A stretch of DNA of 64,000 nucleotides, from the NCBI GenBank assembly GCA_903864275.1, contig CAIPFE010000059.1, positions 62,001 to 126,000 of the forward strand, in the 5' to 3' direction. The position numbers were made by a program, and so were the translations under genes. Below are positions 26,901-34,914 of this stretch, piece after piece. The stretch is from an uncultured Mucilaginibacter sp. GTDB lineage: Bacteria > Bacteroidota > Bacteroidia > Sphingobacteriales > Sphingobacteriaceae. Under the pieces are notes generated by a model that worked only from the letters and a program-made list of their open reading frames with translations, made no database searches and had not been told where the DNA came from. Positions within the stretch are counted from its first letter, which is position 1; each line of letters opens with the position of its first letter.

Positions 26901-27517
26901 GCCTTTTTTATATTTTCAACATCACCGATAAACGACCCTACGCCAATGTATAAGGCTAAAAGCACTATCGCCTGTAAATACACAAAAAGCATTTTACGGC
27001 TAAGCGCGCCGCTGGCAAAAAACAAACACGAGAAAGTAAACAAGTTAAATACGATCATTACCAGCCAGGGCCATAGAGATTGCGCCAGGGTTACGGGTAA
27101 AAACTTGCTATGGTCAACCCAGGGCATTATACAGCCCAGGTAGGTGCCCCAAATAAAGGCTGTGCTTATAAATAACAGCGTTATAAAAGAGCCGATAAAC
27201 CGACCAACCAAATAGTTGGTTTTATTGATATTAGTAGTGAAAATGAGCGACTCCATTTTATGCTCAAAATCACGCAGGATAGGGACCCCCATAATTGCCG
27301 AAGCAAAAAACATACCCGGTAAAAGGCTGAATATGGCGGCAATATTAAATAAGGTTAACGAGGCATTTTGTTTAACCTTGCCAATATCACCCCCAACATG
27401 TATTACCCCCGTACAAATAGCCAGGTAAGCAAACAGGAACCAGAGCACAAAATAGATATAGGTTGCCGGGCGGTTAAGCCGGTATTTAAGCTCAAATTTA
27501 ATTACTTCCCAGAGCAT
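23948..27517 (-). CDS. ABC-2 type permease fused to M1-family peptidase domain
   Basis: A 1189-residue two-part protein. Residues 1 to about 580 hold some twelve hydrophobic spans in two ABC-2-type sets (MLWEVIKFELKYRLNRPATYIYFVLWFLFAY opens the first). From about 620 onward lies a large periplasmic domain with an M1 peptidase zinc motif, HELGH at 933-937, and a downstream Glu (SEGLAQY) 19 residues after the second His. The usual GxMEN exopeptidase motif is replaced by PFSEAIGF. It is coded 10 nt after its ATPase, so the pair forms an exporter. The substrate is unknown. Such fusions are known in Bacteroidota; an intact zinc site suggests real peptidase activity, but with altered specificity. 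Confidence 0.85.
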   Translation of the reverse strand: MLWEVIKFELKYRLNRPATYIYFVLWFLFAYLAICTGVIHVGGDIGKVKQNASLTLFNIAAIFSLLPGMFFASAIMGVPILRDFEHKMESLIFTTNINKTNYLVGRFIGSFITLLFISTAFIWGTYLGCIMPWVDHSKFLPVTLAQSLWPWLVMIVFNLFTFSCLFFASGALSRKMLFVYLQAIVLLALYIGVGSFIGDVENIKKAAIIDPFGVYTIDALTRYWTVAEKNTLIVPFTGLLLINRLLWLGVALMFFWVTFAVFKFRAVYTGLFKKKPVKANAYVTVENIPIPFVKPSYSFLTWFQQVSTLTRLYFKEVIRSVPFIGIGIVGLVLIGIDAEYGTSWYGQALYAVTSNIAGFIVSEVGIILSIMILFYSGEVMWKENGINFSQIFDTLPISNAVPIVSKFLALSGIILIYILFMIPVGIVIQILKGFDEFQLGIYLKIMLLSLFVPMTIYIAMSVFVQSLFGNKFIGYAVCILFYVYILFAGQMKIFYSLFIPNSGGVGVYSDMNGFAADFEKYLVLKIFWAAFAGILLLIAVLFYQRGTDTALGIRFKNARQRFGYPQRLFLTVSLLIVVVTGGYYYLNTKVWNQYIDPEAQKDIQANYEKTLKHTYEKIVQPSVVNIECSVDLFPETGNLSLQAVVTYKNLMHEPISELLVQEPSDLLITSNFKFSVPVTKVKSYPDFHFTVYKLKQPLKPGDSLQLNLTAKRIQKGFTNDGANTSYVANGTFINNFDIFTGLGYSGNNELSDNEDRKKRGLKDQVGLPLRTDTAARMLNLFQQRGRTGLDITVSTDLDQIAIAPGYLKKEWKQNDRAYFHYQMDKPIFNFFNVISGRYLVKRDKWKNIDLEIYYHKDHPFNLDIMLTSLKRGLLYDSVNFSPFLYKQMRIIEFPKYRSFAQSFPNTVPFSEAIGFIFHHQPEKLDMCYYVTAHELGHQWWGHQVCEANTVGDQMYSEGLAQYSALMLLKKTLSAEELKRYLKYELDGYLSGRAAERKTENPLDQTDNQGYIHYQKASLVYFAMQDYIGEDNLNKALRKLIANYGNGDKYPTSDVLTGYIKEVTPDSLKYVVDDLFSRITLFDNHVIEPTAKKVRDGYEVTIPVETVKYYADKAGNEKQTPIKDYIDVGVFALDKNGDEKLVYLKRQKFTKQKTTIIVKLKEKPEKAGIDPLYKLVDRNTDDNTAQVTME

Positions 27518-27527
27518 AGTTTTTAAA

Positions 27528-28412
27528 TTAAACGGTTACGGTTTGAGCGCCAAAAATATACGAGAAGTAAACATCTTCCAGGTCGGGGTTAATGATGTCG
27601 AAACCTTCCTCCGGCTGCGTATCCGACAGTACATGAAGGGTTGGCTTCCCGGCCACCAATTTATCCGAAACTACATTTAACCGGTCTTTGTACCCTGCAG
27701 CCAGTTCACGGTCGACACGTTTGCTCCATATTTTTCCTGTTAGGTCGTTTAATGATTTTAGCGGGTTGCCCTGCATCAGTACTTCGCCTTTATTGATGAT
27801 AGCCATGTCGGTACATAATTCTTTCACATCGTCAACAATATGGGTTGAAAGGATAACTATGGTTTCGTCGCTCAATTCTCCCAGCAGGTTCAGGAACCGG
27901 TTGCGTTCGGCAGGGTCGAGGCCGGCAGTAGGTTCATCCACAATTATGAGTTTAGGGTTTGATAATAAAGCCTGCGCAATTCCAAAACGTTGTTTCATGC
28001 CGCCGGAATAGCCCGAGAGATGTTTCTTTCTATCGTTAAATAAATTGGTTTTATGCAAAAGTGCGGTCACCAGTTCTTTACGGTCTTTACGGTTGCTGAT
28101 GCCTTTTAGCACAGCAAGATGATCTAAAAGATCCTCAGCAGATATTCTTGGGTATACGCCAAATTCCTGCGGCAGGTAGCCGAGTGTCTTTCTTACCTCG
28201 TCTTTGTGGTGCAAAACATCAATTGCACCCAGGCTTATACTTCCTGAATCAGGCTCTTGTAAGGTAGCAATGGTGCGCATAAGACTTGATTTACCCGCGC
28301 CATTAGGGCCAAGTAAACCAAACATTCCCGAATTAATAGTTAAATTAATGTTTTTTAAAGCCCGTACGCCGTTTGCATAGGTTTTATTGAGCGAGGTGAT
28401 AACTAATTGCAT
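27528..28412 (-). CDS. ABC transporter ATP-binding protein
   Basis: Energises the adjacent permease-peptidase. Numbered from the ATG at 28412 (MQLVITSLNKTY): Walker A GPNGAGKS at 35-42, signature LSGYSGGMKQR at 132-142, Walker B LIIVDEP at 155-161. It has the C-terminal extension seen in ABC-2 exporters with long ATPases. An in-frame upstream start (28439) adds MLGYKPLDL and is less likely since QLVITSLNKTY is the first conserved segment. No other exporter component is coded nearby, and no regulator adjoins it. Confidence 0.93.
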   Translation of the reverse strand: MQLVITSLNKTYANGVRALKNINLTINSGMFGLLGPNGAGKSSLMRTIATLQEPDSGSISLGAIDVLHHKDEVRKTLGYLPQEFGVYPRISAEDLLDHLAVLKGISNRKDRKELVTALLHKTNLFNDRKKHLSGYSGGMKQRFGIAQALLSNPKLIIVDEPTAGLDPAERNRFLNLLGELSDETIVILSTHIVDDVKELCTDMAIINKGEVLMQGNPLKSLNDLTGKIWSKRVDRELAAGYKDRLNVVSDKLVAGKPTLHVLSDTQPEEGFDIINPDLEDVYFSYIFGAQTVTV

Positions 28413-28481
28413 AAGATCAAGAGGTTTGTATCCCAGCAAGTTACATTTTAATTATTCACAAATAAAAATATAACGTGAAAT

Positions 28482-28510
28482 AAAAAAGGCCGGAATTATG
28501 CCCGGCCTTT
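28482..28510 (-). terminator. Rho-independent terminator after acyl-CoA dehydrogenase
   Basis: On the minus strand AAAGGCCGG pairs with CCGGCCTTT and is followed by TTTTTTA. It lies between the acyl-CoA dehydrogenase stop (28534) and the ABC ATPase start. Confidence 0.85.
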
Positions 28511-28533
28511 GAATAATAATGAATGTGTTTGTT

Positions 28534-29709
28534 TTAATCCCGCAGCACTTCCCTGCTGATCACAATTTTCTGTATCTCCGATGTCCCCTCGCCTATGGTG
28601 CATAATTTGGCGTCACGGTAATATTTTTCAACCGGGAAATCTTTGGTATAGCCATAGCCGCCGAATATCTGCACGGCTTCCGTAGCTGTGCGCACCGCGA
28701 CTTCGGAGGCGAAATATTTAGCCATAGCCGATTGTTTGGTTACGGGCAGGTGTTTGTTTTTAAGATCGGCAGCCTGCATAATGAGCAATTCGGCAGCTTC
28801 AATTTCTGTAGCCATATCTGCCAGTTTAAAGGCAATACCCTGGAAATTACTGATCGGCTGCCCGAATTGTTTACGCTCCTTTGAATAGGCTACTGCAGCC
28901 TCAAAAGCTCCTTTGGCCATCCCTAATGATAAAGCCGCTATAGAAATACGCCCGCCATCCAGCACCTTCATGGCCTGTTTAAAACCTTCGCCTTGTTTAC
29001 CTAAAAGGTTTGCCTTTGGCACGCGGCAATTATCAAATACCAGTTCTGTTGTTTCGGACGCGCGCATGCCCAATTTGTTTTCCTTTTTACCATGGGTGAA
29101 ACCGGGCGTGCCTTTTTCAATTACCAGGGTTGAAATTCCTTTTGAATCGTTTTTCTCCCCGGTGCGCACCATCACCACAGCCACATCGCCGGATTTGCCG
29201 TGGGTGATCCAGTTTTTGGAGCCGTTAACAATGTAATGCTCACCATCCAAAACGGCTGTTGTATTCATCCCCAGGGCATCGGAGCCGGTATTGGCCTCGG
29301 TCAGTCCCCAGGCGCCCAGCCATTCGCAGGTTGCCAGTTTGGGCAGCCAGCGATGTTTTTGTTCCTCGTTGCCAAATGCAAGGATATGGCCGGTGCATAG
29401 CGAATTATGCGCCGCCAGGGATAAACCTATGGAGCCGCAAACCTTTGCTATTTCTACAATAACAGTTACATATTCAAAATAACCAAAACCCGAACCGCCG
29501 TATTCCTCGGGTACCAATACGCCCATCATGCCGAGGCCGCCGAGCTTTTTAAAAAGGTCGATAGGGAAATGCTGTGCTTCGTCCCATTCCATTACGTGGG
29601 GCCTGATGTGTTTTTCGGCAAAATCTCTGGCCATCTGGCCTATCATCCGCTGGTTATCGTTTATAGAAAAATCGTAGCCTGCCGGGGCATCTGTCAATAA
29701 GGAATCCAT
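28534..29709 (-). CDS. Acyl-CoA dehydrogenase
   Basis: FAD enzyme that introduces the trans-2 double bond into an acyl-CoA, in fatty-acid or branched-chain amino-acid breakdown. The 391 residues begin with SINDNQRMIGQMARDFAEKHIRPH, contain the FAD/substrate segments WGLTEANTGSDALGM, NGSKNWITHG and GGYGYTKDFPVEKYYRD, and end with the ECTIGEGTSEIQ-like TIGEGTSEIQ, the usual place of the active-site glutamate. Chain-length specificity cannot be read. It stands alone with its own terminator; ETF and enoyl hydratase genes are not in the window. Confidence 0.92.
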   Translation of the reverse strand: MDSLLTDAPAGYDFSINDNQRMIGQMARDFAEKHIRPHVMEWDEAQHFPIDLFKKLGGLGMMGVLVPEEYGGSGFGYFEYVTVIVEIAKVCGSIGLSLAAHNSLCTGHILAFGNEEQKHRWLPKLATCEWLGAWGLTEANTGSDALGMNTTAVLDGEHYIVNGSKNWITHGKSGDVAVVMVRTGEKNDSKGISTLVIEKGTPGFTHGKKENKLGMRASETTELVFDNCRVPKANLLGKQGEGFKQAMKVLDGGRISIAALSLGMAKGAFEAAVAYSKERKQFGQPISNFQGIAFKLADMATEIEAAELLIMQAADLKNKHLPVTKQSAMAKYFASEVAVRTATEAVQIFGGYGYTKDFPVEKYYRDAKLCTIGEGTSEIQKIVISREVLRD

Positions 29710-29979
29710 TTGTTTATAGTTGATTTATAGCAAAGTAACGTAATAAAGGGCGCAAAGGTTTCAAATAAAACAGCGATGAAAAGTGAACGAATTGGTATAT
29801 GGTATGAATTGTGGGTTTAGTTGATTTAAGCCAATGTCTGATGGATTTGGGGAAGAAAATAAATTTCTTATACAGGTGGGCCCGGATCGGCTTTGAACAA
29901 ATTATAAAAACCAATATATTCGTTTAAACAAAAGAGACACTATTTTGTGTGTAATTATTGCAGCCCTCATTATTAGACT

Positions 29980-30414
29980 ATGAATGTAGAAATAAACAAA
30001 AACCTTAAGTTAGACATTTACGGTTTTTCCGGGTCCGCTGTGGGTAAGGATTACGCAGGGACTGCCTTTAAGTTAATGGATAGAATGTGGCAGGTAGTTA
30101 AGTCGAACGGTTTAAAGAACAAAGGGCAAAACATTTGGGTTTATGAGCTCAATGAAAAAGTATTCGCAGGAGTTGAACTTGAAAATGTTCCCGGAAATAA
30201 CGCAGGGTTGGAACAAAAAAGTATCTCCCTCATTAAATACGCTTATTACAAACACATCGGGCCCTACAGTTTAATAAAGCAAGCAGGACAGACTATGAGA
30301 AGTGAATTAAAGAGCAAAGGCTTTGAAGCTACTTTTCCATACATTGAAATATACGGGCATTGGACACAAGATGAAAGTAAGTTGGAAACAGAGCTTTTGA
30401 TGTCGTTAGCGTAG
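29980..30414 (+). CDS. GyrI-like effector-binding domain protein
   Basis: A 144-residue stand-alone domain of the GyrI-like/SOUL-type small-molecule-binding fold: MNVEINKNLKLDIYGFSG, AFKLMDRMWQVVKSNGLKNKGQNIWVYEL, YAYYKHIGPYSLIKQAGQTM and the closing PYIEIYGHW. Family members bind drugs or other hydrophobic compounds, or act as gyrase inhibitors. There is no attached AraC-type DNA-binding domain and no neighbouring regulator, so a role is not assigned. Convergent with apt. Confidence 0.7.
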   Translation: MNVEINKNLKLDIYGFSGSAVGKDYAGTAFKLMDRMWQVVKSNGLKNKGQNIWVYELNEKVFAGVELENVPGNNAGLEQKSISLIKYAYYKHIGPYSLIKQAGQTMRSELKSKGFEATFPYIEIYGHWTQDESKLETELLMSLA

Positions 30415-30455
30415 ATGTTTTTTGAATGGTTATCTTTTTCGGATCCAAAACAAAT

Positions 30456-30983
30456 CTAATACTCCGCCAGCACCACCACCTTATCACTAACCGGCGTTAT
30501 CATTTCCCTTCCATTCAAAAAATTAAGACCAACCACAAAAGCAAACCCGGCTACTATGCCGTCCATTTCCTGTATAAGTTCGGCGGCGGCGAGCGCAGTA
30601 CCTCCGGTTGCCAGCAGGTCATCGTGGATCAGCACATGTTGTCCCGGCTCAAAGGCATCGCTATGCAGTTCGATAGCCGCAGTTCCGTATTCCAGTTCGT
30701 AGGATTTTTGCCTGGTTGTAAATGGCAGCTTGCCGGCTTTGCGGGCGGGCACAAAAGGGACGCCCAGGCGTACCGCAAGGCTTAAGCCAAAGAAAAAGCC
30801 CCTGCTTTCAATGCCAACTATAACATCAATGCGGGTGTCTTTTAATTGTTCAACAAAAGCATCAACAACCCCTTCACACAAAAGCGGGTCCTTTAATATG
30901 GGTGTGATATCTTTAAAAATAATACCCTGTTTCGGGAAATCAGGTATATCGCGGATGGCCGATTTTATTTGCTGCGCTATCAT
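30456..30983 (-). CDS. apt: Adenine phosphoribosyltransferase
   Basis: Salvages adenine to AMP with PRPP. PRPP loop VLIHDDLLATGGT at 117-129 and GIESRGFFFG at 58-67 are the substrate motifs; IRDIPDFPKQGIIFKDITPIL is the typical N-terminus. Length 175 is normal. It follows the ComEA-like gene directly: the stop codon of that gene abuts the apt start at 30983, so the two are likely co-transcribed. Confidence 0.95.
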   Translation of the reverse strand: MIAQQIKSAIRDIPDFPKQGIIFKDITPILKDPLLCEGVVDAFVEQLKDTRIDVIVGIESRGFFFGLSLAVRLGVPFVPARKAGKLPFTTRQKSYELEYGTAAIELHSDAFEPGQHVLIHDDLLATGGTALAAAELIQEMDGIVAGFAFVVGLNFLNGREMITPVSDKVVVLAEY

Positions 30984-31850
30984 TTAAAATTTTAAATATG
31001 GCTCAATTTTACGCAAAATTCCTTCATCCAGTATGGCAATGTTTTTCATATCGGCAATTGAAGTGTAACTGCCATGCTGTGTGCGGTACTGGATAATGGC
31101 ATTCACCTGCTTATAACCGAGATAAGGGAATATCCGCAGCTGGTCGAAAGAGATGGTATTAATATTTATCCGCTTCACCTTGCCTGGATCTACCGAAACC
31201 TGGTCTTTTATTTCCGCGTATTTTGTCGAATCGATACCATAAATTTCCTTTAATTGCTCCTTATTGTAAAAGCCGCCCAAGCGCCCGCGGTACCTGACTA
31301 TGCGCACAGCAAATGATGGCCCTATGCCCCTGACTTCTGTCAACTTTGCCGAATCTGCGCTGTTGAGTTCAGTAATTTCGCCGGGTTTAGCTTTTTTTGT
31401 AGCGAGGGATGCTTCCGGGATTTGAATATACGGTTCGAGGCGTTTGTAATCATCGGCGGTGATGGCGAATATCTTTTTTACGTCTTCCTTGCTGTAAAAC
31501 TTTCCGCCTTTGGCTTCATAATGTTTTATCACACTGGCCTGGCGCTCGCTTAAGCCCAATTGCTCCCATTGCTGAATGGTAAGGTTGTTTGGATTGAAAG
31601 GAAACATAACCGGGTACTCTAATTTATCATCCGATAATGGCTTGTTACTGGTATTATTTTTTTGACTGTCTATCTTACTTAATTGTGCTACTGCTTTATC
31701 AAAGTCTTTGGTATTTATTGTATTATCTTTGCGGAACAATTGATAAATGTAAGGTGCGGCGAGTACCAGCGCAATTAAAATAACAAGTACTACCATGCCG
31801 TTCCATTCTTTTTTGGTGATGGACAAGTACTTTTTTATTTGCGCTTTCAT
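30984..31850 (-). CDS. ComEA-like helix-hairpin-helix protein, membrane-anchored
   Basis: One transmembrane helix at about 18-38 places the rest outside the cytoplasmic membrane. Three helix-hairpin-helix units follow: LGLSERQASVIKHYEAKGG, LTEVRGIGPSFAVRIVRYRGRLGG and LRIFPYLGYKQVNAIIQYRTQHGS, each followed by a short Tyr-Ser segment. HhH repeats of this kind occur in ComEA (DNA uptake) and in type II secretion pseudopilins of the GspK type. No competence gene is nearby; DNA binding is plausible but not proven. It precedes apt without a gap. Confidence 0.75.
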   Translation of the reverse strand: MKAQIKKYLSITKKEWNGMVVLVILIALVLAAPYIYQLFRKDNTINTKDFDKAVAQLSKIDSQKNNTSNKPLSDDKLEYPVMFPFNPNNLTIQQWEQLGLSERQASVIKHYEAKGGKFYSKEDVKKIFAITADDYKRLEPYIQIPEASLATKKAKPGEITELNSADSAKLTEVRGIGPSFAVRIVRYRGRLGGFYNKEQLKEIYGIDSTKYAEIKDQVSVDPGKVKRININTISFDQLRIFPYLGYKQVNAIIQYRTQHGSYTSIADMKNIAILDEGILRKIEPYLKF

Positions 31851-31931
31851 TTACAAGGTTTATCAAAGTTTAAATTAAACAATTTTTCAGGATATTTATT
31901 CTGATTACACAAGAGTTTATTTTTATAAAAT

Positions 31932-33686
31932 ATGGAAGTGATCACCACCGAAGAGTTTGCCAAAGCCACTAAACTGGACAAGTTAAAAATGCCTGGCCTT
32001 GCTGCTTTACTGATGGAGATCATGAAAATTAACGAGGTAAACAAATTGTTCTCGCAGGCACAGCCTAAACAGGGGCCCGAGTTTATTGACGCTATTTTAG
32101 AAGGCTGCGGCATTAAGATAGAGTTTGATGAAAGGGAACTAAAAAACATCCCAACGAAAGGCAGTTTTATAGCCATTGCAAACCACCCCTATGGCGGTAT
32201 TGAGGGGATGGTGCTTTTAAAAATGTTGTTGAAGGTGAGACCGGATGCCAAACTGATGGCAAATTTCCTGCTCAAAAAGATCCCTAACTTAAGCGATTAT
32301 TTTATTGCCGTAAACCCATTTGAGAACGTGGAGCATTCATCCAGCATCAGCGGGCTAAAGAAAACTTTGGAGTTACTTGGAAAAGGTACGCCAATAGGCA
32401 TTTTCCCGGCGGGCGAAGTATCTACTTTTAAGGTCGATAAACAACAAGTAACAGACAGGATGTGGCACCCTGTTGTGGGCAAGATCATCGCGAAAGCAAA
32501 AGTACCTGTAGTGCCTATTTATTTCCATGGGAACAATGGTTTGCTTTTTAACCTGCTTAGTTTAATACACCCTGCGCTGCGAACTGCAAGGCTGCCATCG
32601 GAACTGTTTAATAAACAAGGCCATACCATCAGGCTTCGTATCGGCAAACCAATTCATATTGAAGATTTCCCCGAATATAATAACAGTACTAAACTCCTCA
32701 ATTTTTTACGTGCCCATACCTATGCCTTAGGAACGGGACTGGAGGATGAGAAGAAAATATTTGATCCGCGTAATATTTTCAAGATAAAAAAGCAGCCAAA
32801 AGATATCGTGCCTGAAATAAGCGCTGCTGTACTTGAAAAAGAAATTGAGCCCCTACGTGAAGGCCATCGGATTTTGACGGAGAAAAATTATGAACTATTT
32901 ATAACCCCAACTTCGCTGATTCCTAATATTATCCGTGAAATTGGGCGGCTGCGGGAAATTACCTTCCGGGAAATTGGCGAAGGCACCAATAAGGCTATCG
33001 ACCTGGATGAATATGATATTTATTACAACCACCTTTTTATTTGGGATACCGAGGCAAAGCTGATCGTTGGCGCTTACCGTATCGGCCTGGGTGATGAGAT
33101 ATTTTACAGCATAGGTAAGAACGGATTTTATTTAACCGAGCTATTTAAAATAAAAGCGCAATTTATCCCGGTACTAAAAAAAAGCATTGAACTTGGCCGC
33201 TCGTGGGTACGCAAAGAATACCAGCAAAAGCCCTTGCCACTGTTTTTATTGTGGAAGGGGATTTTGAAATATTTAATTGATAATCCCCGCTACCGTTACC
33301 TGATAGGTCCGGTAAGTATCAGCAATTCCTTTTCAAAATTCTCAAAATCACTTATAGTCGACTATATCAACAGGAACCATTTTGACCATGAAATGGCCCA
33401 ATATGTGCGGCCACGCAAGAGGTTTAAGGTCGACTTTTCAAGTATCGATACTGATCTGCTACTAGCGGGTGAGGATACTTTTAAGGGTCTGGACAACCTG
33501 ATATCAGAAGTTGAAACGCATAACATGAAAGTACCGGTATTACTTCGTCAATATATCGGCCTTAACGCCAAGATCATCTGCTTTAATATCGACCCTAAAT
33601 TTGCGGATTGCCTGGATGGATTTTTGGTACTCGATCTTAAAAAGGTGCCACAGGATATATTGGATAAGCTGGGGAAGAATTTGTGA
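31932..33686 (+). CDS. OlsF-like bifunctional acyltransferase (PlsC-like plus GNAT-like)
   Basis: A 584-residue fusion. The N-terminal half is a lysophospholipid-acyltransferase domain: AIANHPYGGIEGM (His85) and GIFPAGEVSTF. The C-terminal half (about 320-520) resembles the GNAT-type N-acyltransferase of ornithine lipid synthesis: YDIYYNHLFIWDTEAKLIVGAYRIGLG and RYLIGPVSISNSF. This order, O-acyltransferase then N-acyltransferase, is that of OlsF, which makes ornithine lipids in Flavobacterium and Serratia. The product here may be ornithine or another amino lipid; the canonical HX4D is replaced by a His followed by GGIEG. It is divergent from the ComEA-like gene, with no lipid genes nearby. 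Confidence 0.72.
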   Translation: MEVITTEEFAKATKLDKLKMPGLAALLMEIMKINEVNKLFSQAQPKQGPEFIDAILEGCGIKIEFDERELKNIPTKGSFIAIANHPYGGIEGMVLLKMLLKVRPDAKLMANFLLKKIPNLSDYFIAVNPFENVEHSSSISGLKKTLELLGKGTPIGIFPAGEVSTFKVDKQQVTDRMWHPVVGKIIAKAKVPVVPIYFHGNNGLLFNLLSLIHPALRTARLPSELFNKQGHTIRLRIGKPIHIEDFPEYNNSTKLLNFLRAHTYALGTGLEDEKKIFDPRNIFKIKKQPKDIVPEISAAVLEKEIEPLREGHRILTEKNYELFITPTSLIPNIIREIGRLREITFREIGEGTNKAIDLDEYDIYYNHLFIWDTEAKLIVGAYRIGLGDEIFYSIGKNGFYLTELFKIKAQFIPVLKKSIELGRSWVRKEYQQKPLPLFLLWKGILKYLIDNPRYRYLIGPVSISNSFSKFSKSLIVDYINRNHFDHEMAQYVRPRKRFKVDFSSIDTDLLLAGEDTFKGLDNLISEVETHNMKVPVLLRQYIGLNAKIICFNIDPKFADCLDGFLVLDLKKVPQDILDKLGKNL

Positions 33687-33714
33687 GTTAATTTTCTTCA
33701 ATAACTGAAATTTT

Positions 33715-34224
33715 TTATGGCCCGTTAACCGGCAATGCTTTTAGCGTGAAAGTTTGGTTAAATATCAAAGTGTCGATAGGTTTATCATTGGCATCACCTA
33801 TTACTATAGTGGCATTTATAAGCCAATGGTTAGCATCAGTCCTTTTCCCTTTTATTTCGCCGCCAACTGCTTCCGGATTGAACGCAAAATTGCAGCAAGG
33901 GCAGCTTTCAAAATAAACTGCCTGGCCAGCGGCTATCTGGCTTGATTTAATATCAAACTCATCGCTGCTTAAAGCGAAATCAAAATAAAGTTGCCTGGTA
34001 TTATTACAAACTGAACTGTCAACAGCGGTATAAGAAAACTCCCTGCTGGCGCCTTTTCCCAGCCGGCTTTGCTGGACAGATGCATGGTCGTAATAATTAT
34101 AAGTACAGGTAAAATTCGCAGGGCAATTTGACGTGGCCCCGTTAAGCACCACATTAACGTTACTGCCTTTGCCGCAGCCAAGCAAAACAACAAACAGGAC
34201 AAGCACTAATACTTTAATCTTCAT
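33715..34224 (-). CDS. Predicted lipoprotein, unknown function
   Basis: The N-terminus MKIKVLVLVLFVVLLGCGKG is a lipoprotein signal with the lipobox LLGC (Cys17), so the mature protein is probably anchored to a membrane. The 169-residue chain has several more cysteines (NCPANFTC; ESCPCCNF), which could form disulfides or bind metal. No family is recognised. It lies between the acyltransferase gene (convergent) and an Mpo1-like gene. Confidence 0.6.
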   Translation of the reverse strand: MKIKVLVLVLFVVLLGCGKGSNVNVVLNGATSNCPANFTCTYNYYDHASVQQSRLGKGASREFSYTAVDSSVCNNTRQLYFDFALSSDEFDIKSSQIAAGQAVYFESCPCCNFAFNPEAVGGEIKGKRTDANHWLINATIVIGDANDKPIDTLIFNQTFTLKALPVNGP

Positions 34225-34316
34225 AACATACCATACGTTGAATAAGAAACCTAAGCTACAAATATCCCGCGATTAATTTAGTTACAATAATCATCTTCAT
34301 AATAATGAGAGATGAA

Positions 34317-34868
34317 TTAATATTTGATTGATAATTTCTTTAAAATAAAATGCAGCAGCCAAACCGGCCCGATAAGCAGGAATTTAAGGTCATCCAAAAA
34401 AGACGGTTTTTTGCCTTCGATCTTATGCCCGATAAGTTGCCCCGCCCACGATAAAACAAAAATCACAAGGCAAACCAGCCACAAAGCCGGGCCACCTGCT
34501 TTTTGCCAGTCATCCAGTTCGATAATTCCATAGCTAAAAGCGAATACCACAATTAACATTAAGTACGACAATACGGGCGAAAGCTTATAGTAATAATAAA
34601 TGCTGAAGGCAATAAAAAACGAGGCCCAGTTCAGGAAGCCGTTATACTGGCCTAAAAATTTAATATAAGGAAATGGTATTGCCCAAACCAGGCCAAGCAA
34701 ACTGAAAACGATCAGTGGGACGCATATCCAATGGATGGATTTATTGGTTGGGTTTTGATGGCTTTCGGCGTATTTATCAAAATAAATATCAACAGGGCGT
34801 TCTGGCGCACGCGAAGCAGGCCTAACTGAAGTATTGCTACCCTTGCCTGATTTTTTATTTGTCGCCAT
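34317..34868 (-). CDS. Mpo1-like (DUF962) membrane protein
   Basis: The 183 residues contain RPVDIYFDKYAESHQNPTNKSIHWICVPLIVF and ELDDWQKAGGPALWLVCLVIFVLSWAGQLIGHKIEGKKPSFLDDLKFLLIGPVWLL, the DUF962/Mpo1 family pattern with HWICVP and GHKIEGKKP. Three to four transmembrane spans are visible. The yeast member Mpo1 is an Fe-dependent dioxygenase acting on 2-hydroxy fatty acids; the bacterial reaction is not known to me. The first 30 residues are Ser/Lys/Arg-rich and disordered. Confidence 0.72.
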   Translation of the reverse strand: MATNKKSGKGSNTSVRPASRAPERPVDIYFDKYAESHQNPTNKSIHWICVPLIVFSLLGLVWAIPFPYIKFLGQYNGFLNWASFFIAFSIYYYYKLSPVLSYLMLIVVFAFSYGIIELDDWQKAGGPALWLVCLVIFVLSWAGQLIGHKIEGKKPSFLDDLKFLLIGPVWLLHFILKKLSIKY

Positions 34869-34878
34869 ATTATATAAT

Positions 34879-34906
34879 AAAGTCCTCCCGCCGGCGGGAG
34901 GGCTTT
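34879..34906 (-). terminator. GC-rich hairpin terminator after rny
   Basis: AAAGCCCTCCCGCC pairs with GGCGGGAGGACTTT on the minus strand with almost no loop, followed by ATTATATAAT. It begins nine bases after the rny stop. Confidence 0.75.
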
Positions 34907-34914
34907 AAAAGATT

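Noticed and set aside
29714..29914. A 66-residue minus-strand frame upstream of acyl-CoA dehydrogenase
   Set aside because: It has no recognisable domain, an improbable composition and no promoter or ribosome-binding signal; more likely plain intergenic sequence.
31847..32176. A 109-residue minus-strand frame opposite the OlsF-like gene
   Set aside because: It lies almost wholly antisense to the conserved acyltransferase N-terminus and has no independent support.
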